Shown here: in pieces, positions 44,456-57,330 of the stretch
Position numbering within the stretch: position 1 is the stretch's first letter
How the letters are laid out: each line of letters opens with the position of its first letter
Assembly (NCBI GenBank): GCA_035235625.1
Contig: CP141149.1
Coordinates: 16,309,893 to 16,373,892 of the forward strand
Direction: 5' to 3'
Origin: Saururus chinensis
Taxonomy: Eukaryota; Streptophyta; Magnoliopsida; Piperales; Saururaceae
DNA: 64,000 nucleotides
Position numbers and translations under genes: made by a program
The notes under the pieces: model-generated
The model's database searches: none
The model's input: only the letters and a program-made list of their open reading frames with translations
Told to the model about the DNA's origin: nothing

Positions 44456-47400
44456 GATGCGAGTGTTGACCATATAACACCAATCAAGATCGAGCACAAT
44501 GGTGTGAGAAGTTATCGTTTTTATGTCTAACACTTTCTATTTTCTGTATTAATAGCTCCATTTGATTTTATGGTATTCAATTTCTCAGACGTAAATTATA
44601 AATAGAGTAAAGATAGGTGAGCTATTGATTTTATTTATTTATTTATGCCACACTAGATAGCCTATTGATCAACAAGTGACAACTTCACAAGTTTAGATGC
44701 ATCGCCCGAGTTATGACTCGTTATAACCCGGAATTATTACTTCTCTTGACTCGCATAAGCTGAGTTGAACTTGTCAAGTTGTGGGTCAAATATTGACTCA
44801 AATCCGGATTTATGGGCTTAAATTCTAGTCCAGCTCACCAAAAAACCCAACCCTCTGTTGGGGAGGCCCAGAATGTTACAAGTTTCCGGAAATGAGCCCT
44901 GTTTTGCCTACAGAATCAAATAACAACCCATGGATTGTGGAATCACTGGAATGGGTTTATGTAAAACAAACAAATGACAATAACTATGCGCATGTGGTAC
45001 TGTTGTAATGCTGAATCAATGCTAACACTGTTGGACCTGGCCCTAAGAATTCAGTATTTTCTCTCTTAATCTGTGAACTTACTTTTTTCTTTGCAAGATA
45101 AATGACTAATGTACAGTTTAAACCAACTTATAGAATATGGGCTCACTTCAAATGAATGGACCAAGACAAGAAAAGAACAAATGGGCTTTATAGGATTGTT
45201 TCAAACTCATTCAAGGCTCAATGTATTGGGTTGGCTTGACTGCTGGGATACAAGTACAATGTTCAAGTATACCAAATGGGCTTCTCATTTTGCCAGCCTT
45301 TTCCTGACTTGCAGGGAAAAACATTAGAAAACTGATCATGTGCATAGACCATCATGATTTGGCTTAAACCTTTATGATCAAATTAATTTGTCACATGGTA
45401 GACCAAGTCGTTTCTTTTTCTGTTAGACCAAGACATTAAACAATTAATATATCAGGGAATCCACCTGCTTTTTAATTTTTTTAACCTGCAAATGCCCAAT
45501 GTCTATTGGCATATGCTACCTAGGATAGAATCATTAGGGGCCCTTTAAATTAATATTAAGATGGAATCCCAAATTGTAATCCTGATTAAATAAACATCAT
45601 TGTTTTAAAATACTCAATAAACATAATTACATGTATGAGGATTTCTATAAAAAAATAGCTTATTTGGCAAAATATATGGGATTATTCTATTAAAAAATAA
45701 ACTTAAAATCCTCTCACTAAAAAATTAAAACTGAACTTCCATTTATTCCTTGACATCATGTGGCGCTTGTTGGGTCAGTGGTTATGAGTGGGTCCTATAT
45801 GGTAATTCAATTAAAGATGGAAATGACAAGTCCTATCTAGACTAGAATTACATGGGCCATTATAAAAAACAAAACTGCCTGGTCAATAGAGATACACGTG
45901 AATCATAAAGTGATCTCTCCTTTTTTTTTCATTTGAGGCTTTGCACTGAAATCTCTTTTATACTCTATTAAGTTTTTATCTTCCTTAGAGCCTAATTTCA
46001 AATTAATTTTATTAGCAAATTGGCTAAGGAATGAAGGGTTTTTTCTCTTGATTTTAAGAAAAATGATTCATTAAAGAGGTAATTTTGATTCCTCATATTT
46101 ATACTTGAAATAAAAAAAAATAGGTCATGCTTGATTTTGGTGATTAACCACGTCCATAGGGTTCGGCCCTTAAAAGTCAGTAATTCTTAATTAATGTTTT
46201 AATTAATATTAATCTTAAAGTTATTTGAATTGATCTATTGCTTATAAGCTTATTTTGTTGTAAATGTATATACATTGATTGAGATAGACATAAAGGTTGA
46301 TTTTTTGCACATACAACGCTAGGCTCACCACCAAGCTTCCATTGCTGTAGCCCAACAACCCTTTTGCTACCAACGAAGTAAGATATCTAAATTTTGTTCC
46401 TTCTTCACTTAATACAAGTTTTTTTCTAACTACTCATTTTATTTTTAGAGCAAACCACCATAATCTTTTAATTATAAGTAATATTTTATTAATTGTTAGT
46501 AAAAAATATAAAAAAACTAACTTATTGATCAAATCATAAGCTACTATATTCTAGTTTTCCTTCATATGCCAAATGATGATCCTTCTTTAATAAATGGAAA
46601 AAATCTACTTAGTGTTGTAGCTCTCAGTGTTGGCTAGTGAATTAGAGCCCTTATTGTTAAAATATAGTTAGGAGTTGCCTTTAGCTATGATGTCATAAAT
46701 TCTATAGCCAACATTGAAAGCTACAACGTTGGCAAAATATCCTTTTAAAAGATTTTTTTTTTCAAACCACTTATTTAACATGAGTTGTAATTGCAACTTA
46801 TTATTGCATGTTTAGAAAAATACATAAAAAGAGTGGGTGCTAAAGCAAGCTCGTAAGCTCGAATTGACTTGCGTTCAACTTAGCTTTACTCGAGTTCAAG
46901 CTCGAACTCAAAATTAGTTGTGTCAAGCTCAATCATAGCTATGGTCGGTCAACTCAACTCGAAGCTCAAGAAAAATTTGTATTCATAGTATTTATATATA
47001 GATTTCATGTCTTTCACATTTTAACTCCTTTCATAATATATATTATTTTTTAATTTTTTTATGTATGATGTAAGTAAAACACATCACATGAGAATTAGGA
47101 CTGTTTTTTTACATATTTAAATCCAAACTAATTGAAACGTACATATAATAATATTTCTATTATTTGGTAATAATGTAGAATTAGAAAATTAAATTAAACT
47201 AATATTATTTTATTTAGTTTTTTATCCCTACCTTAAATATGAACAAGGTATAAATTGGGTTAATGTGTTAAGAGTTATAGTATTTACATCTCTTTACTAA
47301 GATAACATATTATATAATAATATTATACACACTGATTACAAAATTAACTCAGCTTGCAAGCTAAAATAAATTGATTTAACCTCGACTCAAACTCGAAGTT

Positions 47401-47566
47401 GAAATATCAGCCTAAATCTGAATCAATTTAAAACTTGACTCAAGTCGGCTCATTAAAACCCTTATATATAAATCAATTTGTTAAATTAAAAACCGAACCA
47501 TGTTTAAATCAGCCACACACCTATTTTCTTAATGCATATCGTTAAATCAAAATCCAACGAGTTAAG
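44456..47566. other. AT-rich non-genic stretch with GAGCTCGA-type repeats
   Basis: No gene. Two intervals (about 44690-44880 and 46840-47470) are rich in CTCGAACTC/GAGTTCAAGCTCG and GGCTCAT motifs. The second has such motifs at both ends around an AT-rich core, as in some plant TIR elements, but no target duplication was fixed. Confidence 0.35.
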
Positions 47567-48290
47567 ATGCTCGACGCCATCGCACATAAACCCGAACATG
47601 CACGTATTGAAAGGTTAAGCTTCCTTTGGACGTCATGTGCCGAATATCCCCGGGCAAATCCAAATTTTTACAATTATAAAATGCCCAGGAATATTTCGAA
47701 AATTGCAAACGGCCCCACTTCCAACAATAATTGCAATACCGAAAGTGGATTTTCTTTGCTCTTAGTATCTTTTTTCACATCCTCCCAAAATTTAAAAATT
47801 ATGAATTCGCCCCCTGATTGGTCCACGTGGCAGTACTCGCTGTCTCAAGTTCCGGGGACAGCTCCTTTTCCTACTTCCCAAGGCGCAACACGTGTGTACT
47901 TAAATAAGCGTGAGGTGGGCCCCACGAGGGGACCCTCTGACGCGCACTCAAGAGGAGGCGGCGCGTAGCCGTCGATCCGAGAGGCTGAAGTCAGGGAATC
48001 TTTCATTTTTGACCGTCCGATTATCTTGGGAAGCGCGTCGCCGGGTTAAATATTTGCGTGGCAGTTCTGTAGCGTTTGTGCCCGACGCGAAATCATGAAA
48101 AGCTGAGTCCCCGCAAAACGACAAAAGTGAAAGTGAATATTAAAACACAGGCGGGGCCCACGTTGTTAACCGGGGTTAGCTGACCGTGGGTTCGGGTTAG
48201 GAGATGAGGGTAACCAGTCTTATACGGCATTTTAACGGCTCATAGACGCCGTTAAGTTACATTGCTGTCCATTTTGGAGGGATCTTAAGC
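47567..48290 (+). promoter_or_regulatory. Promoter-like GC-rich island without an attached gene
   Basis: In otherwise AT-rich DNA, this block has two G-box cores (CCACGTGG 47823-47830; CACGTG 47889-47894), a TTAAATAA box at about 47900, and the palindrome GTGGGCCCCAC (47915-47925). CpG-containing sequence (GGCGGCGCGTAGCCGTCGAT, GACCGTCCGATTATC) follows. The 133-codon frame 47567-47968 ends here without a recognisable domain. It looks like a plant promoter/leader, but no coding exon follows for 3.3 kb. Confidence 0.4.
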
Positions 48291-49880
48291 ATCTTTGCCA
48301 ATAAGAAAACTCAGCATCAAGGGGTCTATTAAATGGATATATTAAGCTCTTCTTATATGTAATATGTAGTATGAGTTCTTAGTGGTCTATAGTGACCTAT
48401 GCTCGGAAGAGTTTTTAATGTTTCCTACTCACCATAAGTCTAGTGTAATGCACAATTAAAAGAGTTGTTCATCCATGAGATTGACGTGCACTAGTATGTG
48501 TGTTATTGATCTTAAAAATGAATATTTTACTGACATTTCTTATATGAGCAAAGAGCATGAAAACTCTTTCCTTATGTCAATACTTCTTATATAGAGTTCA
48601 TGTGTTTAATTAGAACATGAAGGTTAATTTCTTGAAGAAGATATTTTCACTCATCTATTTTCATGATGTGGACTTTAAATTAGTCTATTTTGGTTGAAAC
48701 CTTATTAGTGACAATCAGTTTGTCTTTGGTAAGATTTAGAAATAATATTGTTTATTTACTTATTTTAATTCCTGGTTGTGACAACCATTGCCATTGAATT
48801 CTTAGCTAGCATGAAAATGATAATTTGTCTTACTAAGGTTCTATTGGGCATTGACCTCCATAAATTAATGACAAAAGTAAAATGTGTCCAAAACAATGGA
48901 ATTGCAACCCATGGACATTCCAAGGTAGACTCAACAAAATGGTGACATAGATTAATCACATAGTGTCAAATTTAATTAATTAAGATATGTGAATCAAGTG
49001 AAACGTTGAACCATGTAGTAATACCATGTAGATAGTTGTTTGTAATCACCCCAATACTCAGGCAAATTCAACAATAGGTAAGTTTGTCCTTTCTTATATA
49101 CAATATAATACAATTATTAAGATAAATAACCATTAGAAGAAGACAAGCCATTTATATTGATTTATCATTGACATCATTGCAAGGAATCTATTTGGGCAGA
49201 ACAAGGCAATAAAAATTTGATGACTAATAATTTAACACTTTACTCAATTTATACAAGAAATATATAACTAATTAAATCTCCAATTTCAACTACAAGGTTA
49301 GACATAAATCTAAGTGACACTCACCAAGCTTGTATAATTAAGGAGAATCTAAGTGATTCGCTTATACATTGATCATCTAGTGCCTATGATTTGGGACAAC
49401 AAGATTACAAGTATTTGTTGATATTCTACAATTTTACCTATTTTATATAAAGTGGAGAGTGTAGACTTTGCGGTCACAAGATGGGAGCCACCCTATGGGG
49501 TAGGCAAATTTTAAGGCACCACTTGCCTTGTAAGATATATTGCGTAAATCTTAGTTGATAATGCATAACAAGTTTTTTTTTTCTATTAATATAAGTTAGT
49601 GTGATATTTTATTCACATTTGGTTTTTTAAAATGATCTGGTTTTAGTTTATTTAAAAAAAATCAAATGTGGCTAATAATTTAAGACGTAGGGAGAACGAT
49701 TGAAAATCCATTGAAACAAATTAGTGAATAAATTATTTATAAATTAAACATTTTAATTGATGCATATTTTGTTCCTTCATGAGAAGGTAAAAGGCTTGAA
49801 AGCACATGGTACATCATCTAAGTTGTTGTCACACAGACAAATTTTCGGTGCATGTAAAGGCTTTAGGGCAGCGCGCAGGT
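48291..49880. other. AT-rich stretch with a possible degenerate MITE
   Basis: No gene. About 49600-49695 resembles a worn Stowaway-like element (CACATTTGGTTTTTTAAAAT and its inverse AAAAAAAATCAAATGTGG, ending GACGTAGGGAG). Confidence 0.4.
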
Positions 49881-50015
49881 GTGAAATAATTGACAAGAAG
49901 ACTTGGATGAGGAGGATTAAGGATTTAAAGCAACTTCCTTGCAACTCAGGCGTGAAATAATTGACAAGAAAACTTGGATGAGGAGGATTAAGGATTTAAA
50001 GCAACTTCCTTGCAA
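49881..50015 (+). repeat. Near-perfect 71-bp tandem duplication
   Basis: GTGAAATAATTGACAAGAAG through AAGCAACTTCCTTGCAA (49881-49944) is repeated at 49952-50015 with one visible difference in the shared 64 bp. It sits about 1.7 kb upstream of the FLZ start codon. Confidence 0.9.
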
Positions 50016-51641
50016 GTTTCAACAAGAAGAAGAAGAGTGGAAAATACCCTTCAATCACAAGACAACCATGTCCCCCCTCTTAAATCAGGCAAAGGTCCCA
50101 TTCACATGGTCCCTAAAGCAACCTTATCTGCCACTCTCCGTTACCTCCAGCGTCTAACAGGACTTTAACGCCGCAACCCGATACGTTGGCCCAGCTTTAT
50201 CGTCTTCCTCACTGCATTCACTCCGTGTCCTTCCAGACTTCCAGTGTCCTTATTCTCCTTGAGTTCAATACGTAGTCTACATCGTATTTAGACGGGTCAT
50301 GTATGTATTCATCTGGTAGCGATGCAATTCACTAGGGCAGTAATTGAGAGCAGAGGCTACTGACCGAAGATAGTACAGAGATACGTATTTGGTAGCTGGC
50401 ACTCATATGAATGCGGGTATTTGAGAAGGCTCTCGCCTGTACCCTGACTTTGATGCAGTTCCCAGTGCGTGAGGGAGGGGAGAAGTACTGGGCAAGATTC
50501 AGAGTTTACTTACTCTTGCCAACGTATTTTTACTGCATTTGAGCAGCTGGGTCGCGACTTATTTCGCCCCCGGTGAAGCTTCCACCCCCAGGGGAGGAAT
50601 ACCAGGTGGGTCTTCGCCATATTCGCCCGTGATCATCTGTTTTTGTTGTTTTTCGCCATATTGAGACATGATTCTCTGTTTTGTTGTTCCCATTGCCTGT
50701 TTCAGTCATCTTGCTTTGTGATTGTTGATGAGGGTGGAAGGTTTTTGAGAATCTGCATGCATGATGCTCTTGCATTTATGTTTTCCTCTGTAATCCCTCT
50801 TTGCTGTAAATTTTTCCTTCGGCCGTTTTGATGCATCGATGATCCTAAATCAGGTGGATATTTGCTCTTCATCTAATTGGTTCATCGGCTGTTGCATGCC
50901 CTTCAATTTTTTTGATCGGTTAAAATTTTGTTTTTTATTTTGAATGTTCATTTGCATTTGTGGGTATATTCAATATCTGGGTTTTCCTATCTTATCACCA
51001 GTACGATACTTCATCTCATGTTTGATGGAAACCGTTCAGCTTTTTAGTTATGGTAAGTTCTTTTTTCAAAAAAGGGACAATCACGAATTCACGATCTAAC
51101 TAACCGAGTTCATGCAGTTACCGATTTTAAGCACATTTATCGGTTTATGATCGTTCTGTGTAATATTATCCCCCGAAAGGTGCTCACTTTCCTTATAATA
51201 ACTGCATATCATAATCCGAAAGCTTTTCATTCTTGTCTTCTTTAAAATGTTTTGCCTCTATGGGGGCTTTTCAGTGCTAAAAAAAAATTTCTTTTAACAT
51301 ATTTCCACTTTCAATCAGTGTTATAACTCTGAAAGTAGAGAATCTCCAACTTCCCTTCTGAATGCGAATTCCCAACCTCTTTTGTGATTTTGCCATGTTG
51401 CAGATGGATGTTCTAAAATTGAAAAAATGCAAGTTTATAGTTAAGACACCATCTAAATTCATAGTCCATGATCGTATTCATAAATCGTTAACAAAAGAAC
51501 TGAAAATTTGCAGTGATCAATCGGAACTAAGTTTGAGCTTTTATACCCCATCCTTCTTTATATGTTATAGGGAAATATTGACATGATCGTTTATCTGCAT
51601 ATTATTCATCATGCAGGGAAAATCTGTTGCTGTTCGATCGG
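50016..51641 (+). other. Upstream region and inferred leader of the FLZ gene
   Basis: The DNA becomes less AT-rich from about 50080. An acceptor (TCATGCAG) about 25 bp before the FLZ start codon indicates a leader intron. Candidate donors are CAG before GTGGAT at 50854 and TATG before GTAAGT at 51053; the latter has the better consensus. The transcription start is unknown. No other gene is seen. Confidence 0.45.
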
Positions 51642-53074
51642 ATGTCTAATGCAATGCTGAGGAAGAGGACTAGGCCATCTCATCATGAACTGAGCAAGGG
51701 TCATAATCTTCCTGATTTTGATTCGGAATTGTCCTTCACTCCTGATGTTTCCATTCCGAGAAATAAAAATGCCTCCATTTTCAGTGTTCCTGGTCCTTTA
51801 GTAGGATTTAGTAGTAAAGTTTTATCAGATTCTGATGCAGTGAGGAGCCCTACATCTCCCCTTGATTGGAAAGGTTTTAGTAATCCAGTCAACCCACAGG
51901 GGTCTCCTAGGCGCTCCAGTGGCCTACAAAGGAGCTGGAACTGTGAACCAGTGGGTCTAGGCCTGGTTGACTCTCTCAAGGATGAAACTGTTCCCTCAAG
52001 GAAAGTCCTTGGCTTTTTGAAGAATTGCAGTATCCTTTGTGGATCAGAGAAGAAGATCAGTAATCTTTCTCAGGGAATCAATCCATCGGATTTACTCAAT
52101 CCTGCTTCTGAAATTCCCAAATCATTGCCTGAGAACGGTGCTGAGTCTCTAAATTCTGAAATCACACCTCCGATATTTGATTTGAATTTCACAGATACAT
52201 TATCTGAATCCAGTGATATTCAGTTAGGACCCAATATGCTTTCAAAGATTCAACCTTGCTCTTCTGGTTTTGTTCAATCCTCACTGCCCCTTTCCCGCTT
52301 AGTCTATTGCAATCCCAAACCCAATTCAGACAGTTTTTCTCAGTCAGATGCGGAAGATACAGTGAAACTTGGCAATTTTTCTGGTAAGCCAAGTTCACTT
52401 CCCATATCTGTCATCTCCAGCCATGGTTTTTTCGGTTCTTTTGTGTCAAAGGAAATTGAGCTCTCTGAGGATTACACCCGTATAACATCCCATGGTCCTA
52501 ACCCTAAGACAACCCACATCTTTGGTGACTGCATTTTAGAAAGTCACACGATTGAGTTGAGTGATCACACTGCAGAAGAGGGTGTATTTGGCCCGCCTTC
52601 TCCGAAGCTAGAATATCCATCTCATGACTTCTTGCGCTTTTGCTTTTCCTGCAAGAAGAAATTGGAAGAGGACATGGATATATATATTTACAGGTTTGTG
52701 CAATTAAAGGTCTCCCATTTTGTATGTCTGGTATTAATGTTGTCTGGCTTGTGATCTTCCGTAGGTTTTTTATTCTCTTTGTGGTCTACATGTCAAGTGC
52801 TCCAGAGTGGTCAGAATGATTTTTTTTTTCCTTCGATTTTCATGACAATTAATTATTTCACTTATTTGAGTCCTGATTCAAACAATGCAAATTGAACTTC
52901 TGTTACTTGTCACTTTGCAGGGGTGAGAAGGCATTCTGTAGTATTGATTGTCGTGCACAGGAAATATTGGTCGAACAGGAGGAAACAGAGGAACTTGATT
53001 CGAATTCTCCTCTCTCTCCACAATTAACCTGTTGTGACGATATTGTTTCAACGGCTATGACAACTGCTGCATAG
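51642..53074 (+). CDS. FCS-like zinc finger (FLZ, DUF581) protein
   Basis: Plant-specific protein whose FLZ domain binds the SnRK1 kinase alpha subunit as an adaptor. CDS exons 51642-52693 and 52921-53074 (donor AG before GTTTGTG, acceptor CTTTGCAG) give 401 aa. The start chosen reads MSNAMLRKRTRP, the basic N-terminus usual in FLZ proteins; an upstream acceptor agrees with it. The long middle is Ser/Pro-rich and likely disordered. The FLZ domain, about residues 331-369, runs HDFLRFCFSCKKKLEEDMDI, then YIYRGEKAFCSIDCR: two cysteines as C-x2-C, the DIYxYRG core and the FCS-x2-C motif that completes zinc binding. The intron splits the domain exactly at the Arg codon, as in other family members. 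The tail after the domain is about 32 residues. Confidence 0.93.
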
Positions 53075-54030
53075 GTTGAGTAAAGATGTCAGTGCCTTTG
53101 TGCCCTCGCTAGAAGCTTTCTGATCAAAGAATTGTGGTGGACAAGCCTGATCATCTGTTTACACAAGAGCTGTTTCTGTGCATCTCCAGCAGCCATGGAT
53201 GATCAATTTTTTGTATATCACTTGTTTACCGATTACATCTAAGACTATCGTTGGGCATGTCATAGGACTGGCAATTGATTTACTCTTTTACTAGATTCTA
53301 TTTTATCTACATTCTGCATAAAACCCAGAGCATATCTAAGTCTATGTTATCTCTCTAGAGAAGTAGAGATGGAGGAGGCTACTGTTCATGACCACCATTT
53401 TGCTGAATATCATGTATGAAGTGTTTAATCTCCATCAAATTTTATACCATGAGTTACTACTTTAGATAGTAAACCATCCGTGCTAAACTTCTTGTTTTCC
53501 TTCCATGAGTCTTCATGTGATTGTGGTGTGACATCTAAATTCAATTGTTTTTATATAGGAAATGGTATTCTTCTTAAACATCGACTGAGTTGAAGAACTT
53601 TCGTTTGAATTTGGTTATTTTTTTAAAATAATTCTTCTGGCGATGGATGTAAATGTGATGCGTGAAGATGGCTTCTGAGTTTCCAAAGTGAAGAGTACAA
53701 AACAATGAAAGAGGACTGTATGTTGGGTTTTTTTCTCATAACCAGAAAATGATGGATTAGTTGGCTAATTACTGGGCTAATCAGTTTGAATGCCGACTAT
53801 ACACAGTTCATGGATTTATGGAATGGTACCAAGATAGCTCAATTATCATTCGTTGTAGATGGCCCCAATTTGTGTTGCGAAAGAGTTGGGGACCAAGATG
53901 CTAACTGCCTATCTTGTGTGCTCAAATTCGTTGTTGAGCCGATCTAATCTTACTAGTTACAAAAACTTGCCTGCCTTATACGCCATTTTTTCAGTTTGAA
54001 TTTGGGCAAAGATATTAGATGTCACACATA
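53075..54030. other. 3' UTR of the FLZ gene and intergenic DNA
   Basis: The first few hundred bases should be FLZ 3' UTR; no single poly(A) signal stands out. No further gene. Confidence 0.4.
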
Positions 54031-54155
54031 GCGTAAGGAACACGTGAGAAGCGTCTAATTTCAAGATCAATAGCGCACGTTAGTGTGTGAGTCGTCAATT
54101 TTGAAATACGACTATTGATCTTGAAATCCAATGCTTCTCACATGTTCCTTATGCT
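54031..54155. repeat. Long hairpin repeat (MITE-like)
   Basis: GCGTAAGGAACACGTGAGAAGCG, TCTAATTTCAAGATCAATAG on the left arm is inverted on the right as CTATTGATCTTGAAATCCAAT, GCTTCTCACATGTTCCTTATG. Arms are about 48 bp with a loop of about 30 bp. Related ends occur at about 54430-54600 and at 58985-60085. Confidence 0.7.
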
Positions 54156-56689
54156 CGGGTCAGAGCGAAGCATAGAAAACATTTCCTATACAGCTATAGA
54201 CATGGAAAACACCGCCTATACAACGATGTTAGACATCTCAATTATCTCATAGTCCCCCATTGGAGTAGGTTTGTCGAAGTGAGTGCATTTCCTAACATTT
54301 CAAACGTGATTTGCTAAATACAATGCCTTTCACATATGGAGTGGACCTCTTGATATCAAGTTTCTAAGTTTCAATTTGGACAAAAGTGACCCAATACTTG
54401 GGATGCATTTTACATGCTTTGCTCTAACAATGAGTCGAGTGTAAAGAACGCCCATGAAGTATTTATTTTTGAGATCAACAATGCATAAGCTAGCATACAT
54501 TAGCATTATTAATATTTACGTTACGTGTGGTAATGTGTGCATCGTTGATTTCGAAAAAAAACTTTTCACGAACATTCCTTAAGCTTGACTCGCGATAAAC
54601 AGTGAACATGAAAAACACCTCCCAATACTTGCTAGTAATGCTAGACTTATGTCTATGGTTTATACGTTATGAAGCTACTTTATCATATAACTACCATACT
54701 TTATCATGCAAACACCATTGTTAGTGGAATCCGCTTTTCTAGCACTACTAATCAATGGTGTTTGCTTGATGAAATAATTTCATCACGTGTAAAGTTTGAC
54801 GTTGCTGAAGTATTTTTCAATACTTAGCAATAGAAAAACGTTTAGGTGACCTTGAGTTTCACACGTGAGTAACGTGGTGATGCCCTACGTGATTCATCCC
54901 GACCATGTTTTGAAAAGGTGGACTGCGAAAATTAAAACATCATGAAGTAGTTTTATTGCATATACGAAGCTCAACATCAGTAGAGAGTTGCTCTTTATTT
55001 ATTTATTAAAATTTTGCATAGATAGTCAGATTAATTATATTTTAAAAAAGCTTGTTAACATAATTTGGCCATAATAGTGGTGACACGTTGTAGGTTAAGT
55101 GGGTTATGAAAGGGAAGATGAGAGAGAGCTAGCCAAAGGAGAGGGATACTAAAGCCAACTATTTGACTGAATTACTCATGGCTACACAATAAGTAAGAGA
55201 TAACTAGTCAAAGTGCACATTGTAAATGCACATGTTCCAGTTCAACAAGAACACATGCACTCTACAATCATAGTGTCTCGTTTATAGAAAAACAAATGCT
55301 TTGTGAAGAAAAGTTTCGCATGTATTTCCACACCATTGACGACAATTGACAAGTCAGGCCTATAAAAATGAGCCTCATTTATCAATAGTATTGAAAATGA
55401 TGAAGTAGAGTTTTTGACATGTGAAACTTAAAATTGTGTGAACAATATTATATTACCTGCCCAACCTTTTCATTAGACGTGAGCTATCAAATCACCATCC
55501 AATGGCTTCTATTACGCTGGTTGCTTATCTTTAATGTAGGACCAAGTGCATATTAACTTTTTCCAATGGCTTATCTGTCTGATTAGTTGAAAGACCATTT
55601 AAATGGCCAGTCATTTCATGTTCCCAGGGGCTCCATTCCATATAAAGCCTGCCGCATATAGAGCCTACCTCTAGACTCAAATCAAACAAAATTTGTTGTT
55701 TTACTTAGGATATGACGCTTCTAATCCTCTTGACCATACAAAATACAATTAAGAAGATTATTAATGAAGAAAGAAGGAATGAAAATGACTATTCAGATGA
55801 CAAAGGAGAAGTAGGTGGCTTCTATTAATTGCCGCAACTAATGGCATGTTGATAAGCGTCCTCCTATGGGGAGAGGAAGTGCAAAGAAAAACATTGACTA
55901 ATCACAAAGCACAATCATATAATTTTTCTACATCCTATTCAACTTGCAATGCTAATGTTTTAGATACTCCCATGTTCCTTGAAAAGAAGGTTCGTTCTAA
56001 AGCCTTCGTTTGAGGAATACTGAAAATAGCACCTGAAGTTCCGATGAGGCATGTAAAACGACCAACACTTAGCACTTTATAATGCTATCATACTATTATA
56101 TAAAGTAAATTGGGTGGCTATAAATTTTTATTTTAAGATTATTTGACTCATATTTTTACCTATAATTCATATTTTACATATGTTTTGTATCCTTTTGTTC
56201 TTTAATATAAGTTTGAATTGATACATGATTTTAGGATATTATAGTAAAATTATTGACTTAATTCTTTTAGATCTTTGTCATCAACCTTATTTTTTAGGTT
56301 AAGTTGATTTTAGCTTTGTAATTCTGGTATCGTTATAAAGCTCTTAAAGAGCTTTAACCTTATGTTTTCTCAAACTTTTTTGTAGGTCCCACATATATAA
56401 CACACTTTTTGACAATAATTTATTTTATTTTTACCTATATTATACATGTTCATATTCACATATTTTTAGAGCCTTAGAAAGCTCCCAAAGAGCTCTATCA
56501 AATGAACCCCCCGCTAAATTAGTCTTGAATATTAGTAGCATTCTCTATGACATAAAGTCCTTTTACACCATCGTCTTTTCCAACGTATGACATAATACTT
56601 AGCCTATGAGATTTGGACTCACATTTAACTACTGTGAGTATATTTAGGTCAATACAAAGTTTGCTAAGTTAGATTAAAAAATCATAAAA
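54156..56689. other. AT-rich non-genic stretch
   Basis: No gene. A second, more decayed hairpin relative lies at about 54430-54600 (GTCGAGTGTAAAGAACG .. CGAACATTCCTTAAGCTTGAC). Confidence 0.4.
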
Positions 56690-57330
56690 GTTTGAGAAAT
56701 TCTTTTCTTCTCTAACCAAGCATTAAACTTCATACATTCCTTTTTGGTATGACCCTTCTTCTTGTAGAAAAAAAAAGTTATATTTTTCTTATTTTGAGGG
56801 TTTGAGATATGAGAGGTTTTACCAGTGTCAGAATTAGAATCCTTTGACTGTTGATTTTACTGTTTCATGTTCTTGTTCCAATGGGGACGACCATTAAAGT
56901 TTTTATTAGCAGTCACAACATTTGCACTCTCCAACTTTTCTTGATGCAACTTATCCTCATTAAGGCACTTTTGCTGATTAACCGTCATGGAGATTAGTTC
57001 ATTCATGGTTCACTTCTCCTTTTAGGCATTATAGGTTATCTTGAATAAGCCAAATTTAGAAGGGAGAAAATTAAGGGAAAGATGGACAATAAAATTCTTA
57101 TCAATATTCATTCCATATTCTTTGATTTTCCCAATAATATATGACACCTCTAAAATGTGCTCACGAATATGCCTAATATAGTACATTTCATGTTCACTAG
57201 CTTATTCATAAGAATCTTGGTCTCAACTTTTTCAGAATTGGAGAATTATTTTTCAACTATTTCTAAAAAGTCCTTAACTTTGTAACATTTTGGAATATAT
57301 CCTTTAAGGGATTGGGGAATGGACTTTATC
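56690..57330 (-). pseudogene. Decayed copia gag (UBN2-type) relic
   Basis: The minus strand reads IREHILEVSYIIGKIKEYGM, then FIVHLSLNFLPSKFGLFKITYNA (with a stop and frameshift after it), then ELISM, the order seen in copia gag polyproteins. Near 56713-56785 it reads KKKGHTKKECMKFNAWLE, a nucleocapsid zinc knuckle whose first cysteines are lost. No pol follows to the left, so the element is truncated. The matching primer-binding site and LTR lie to the right. Confidence 0.8.
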
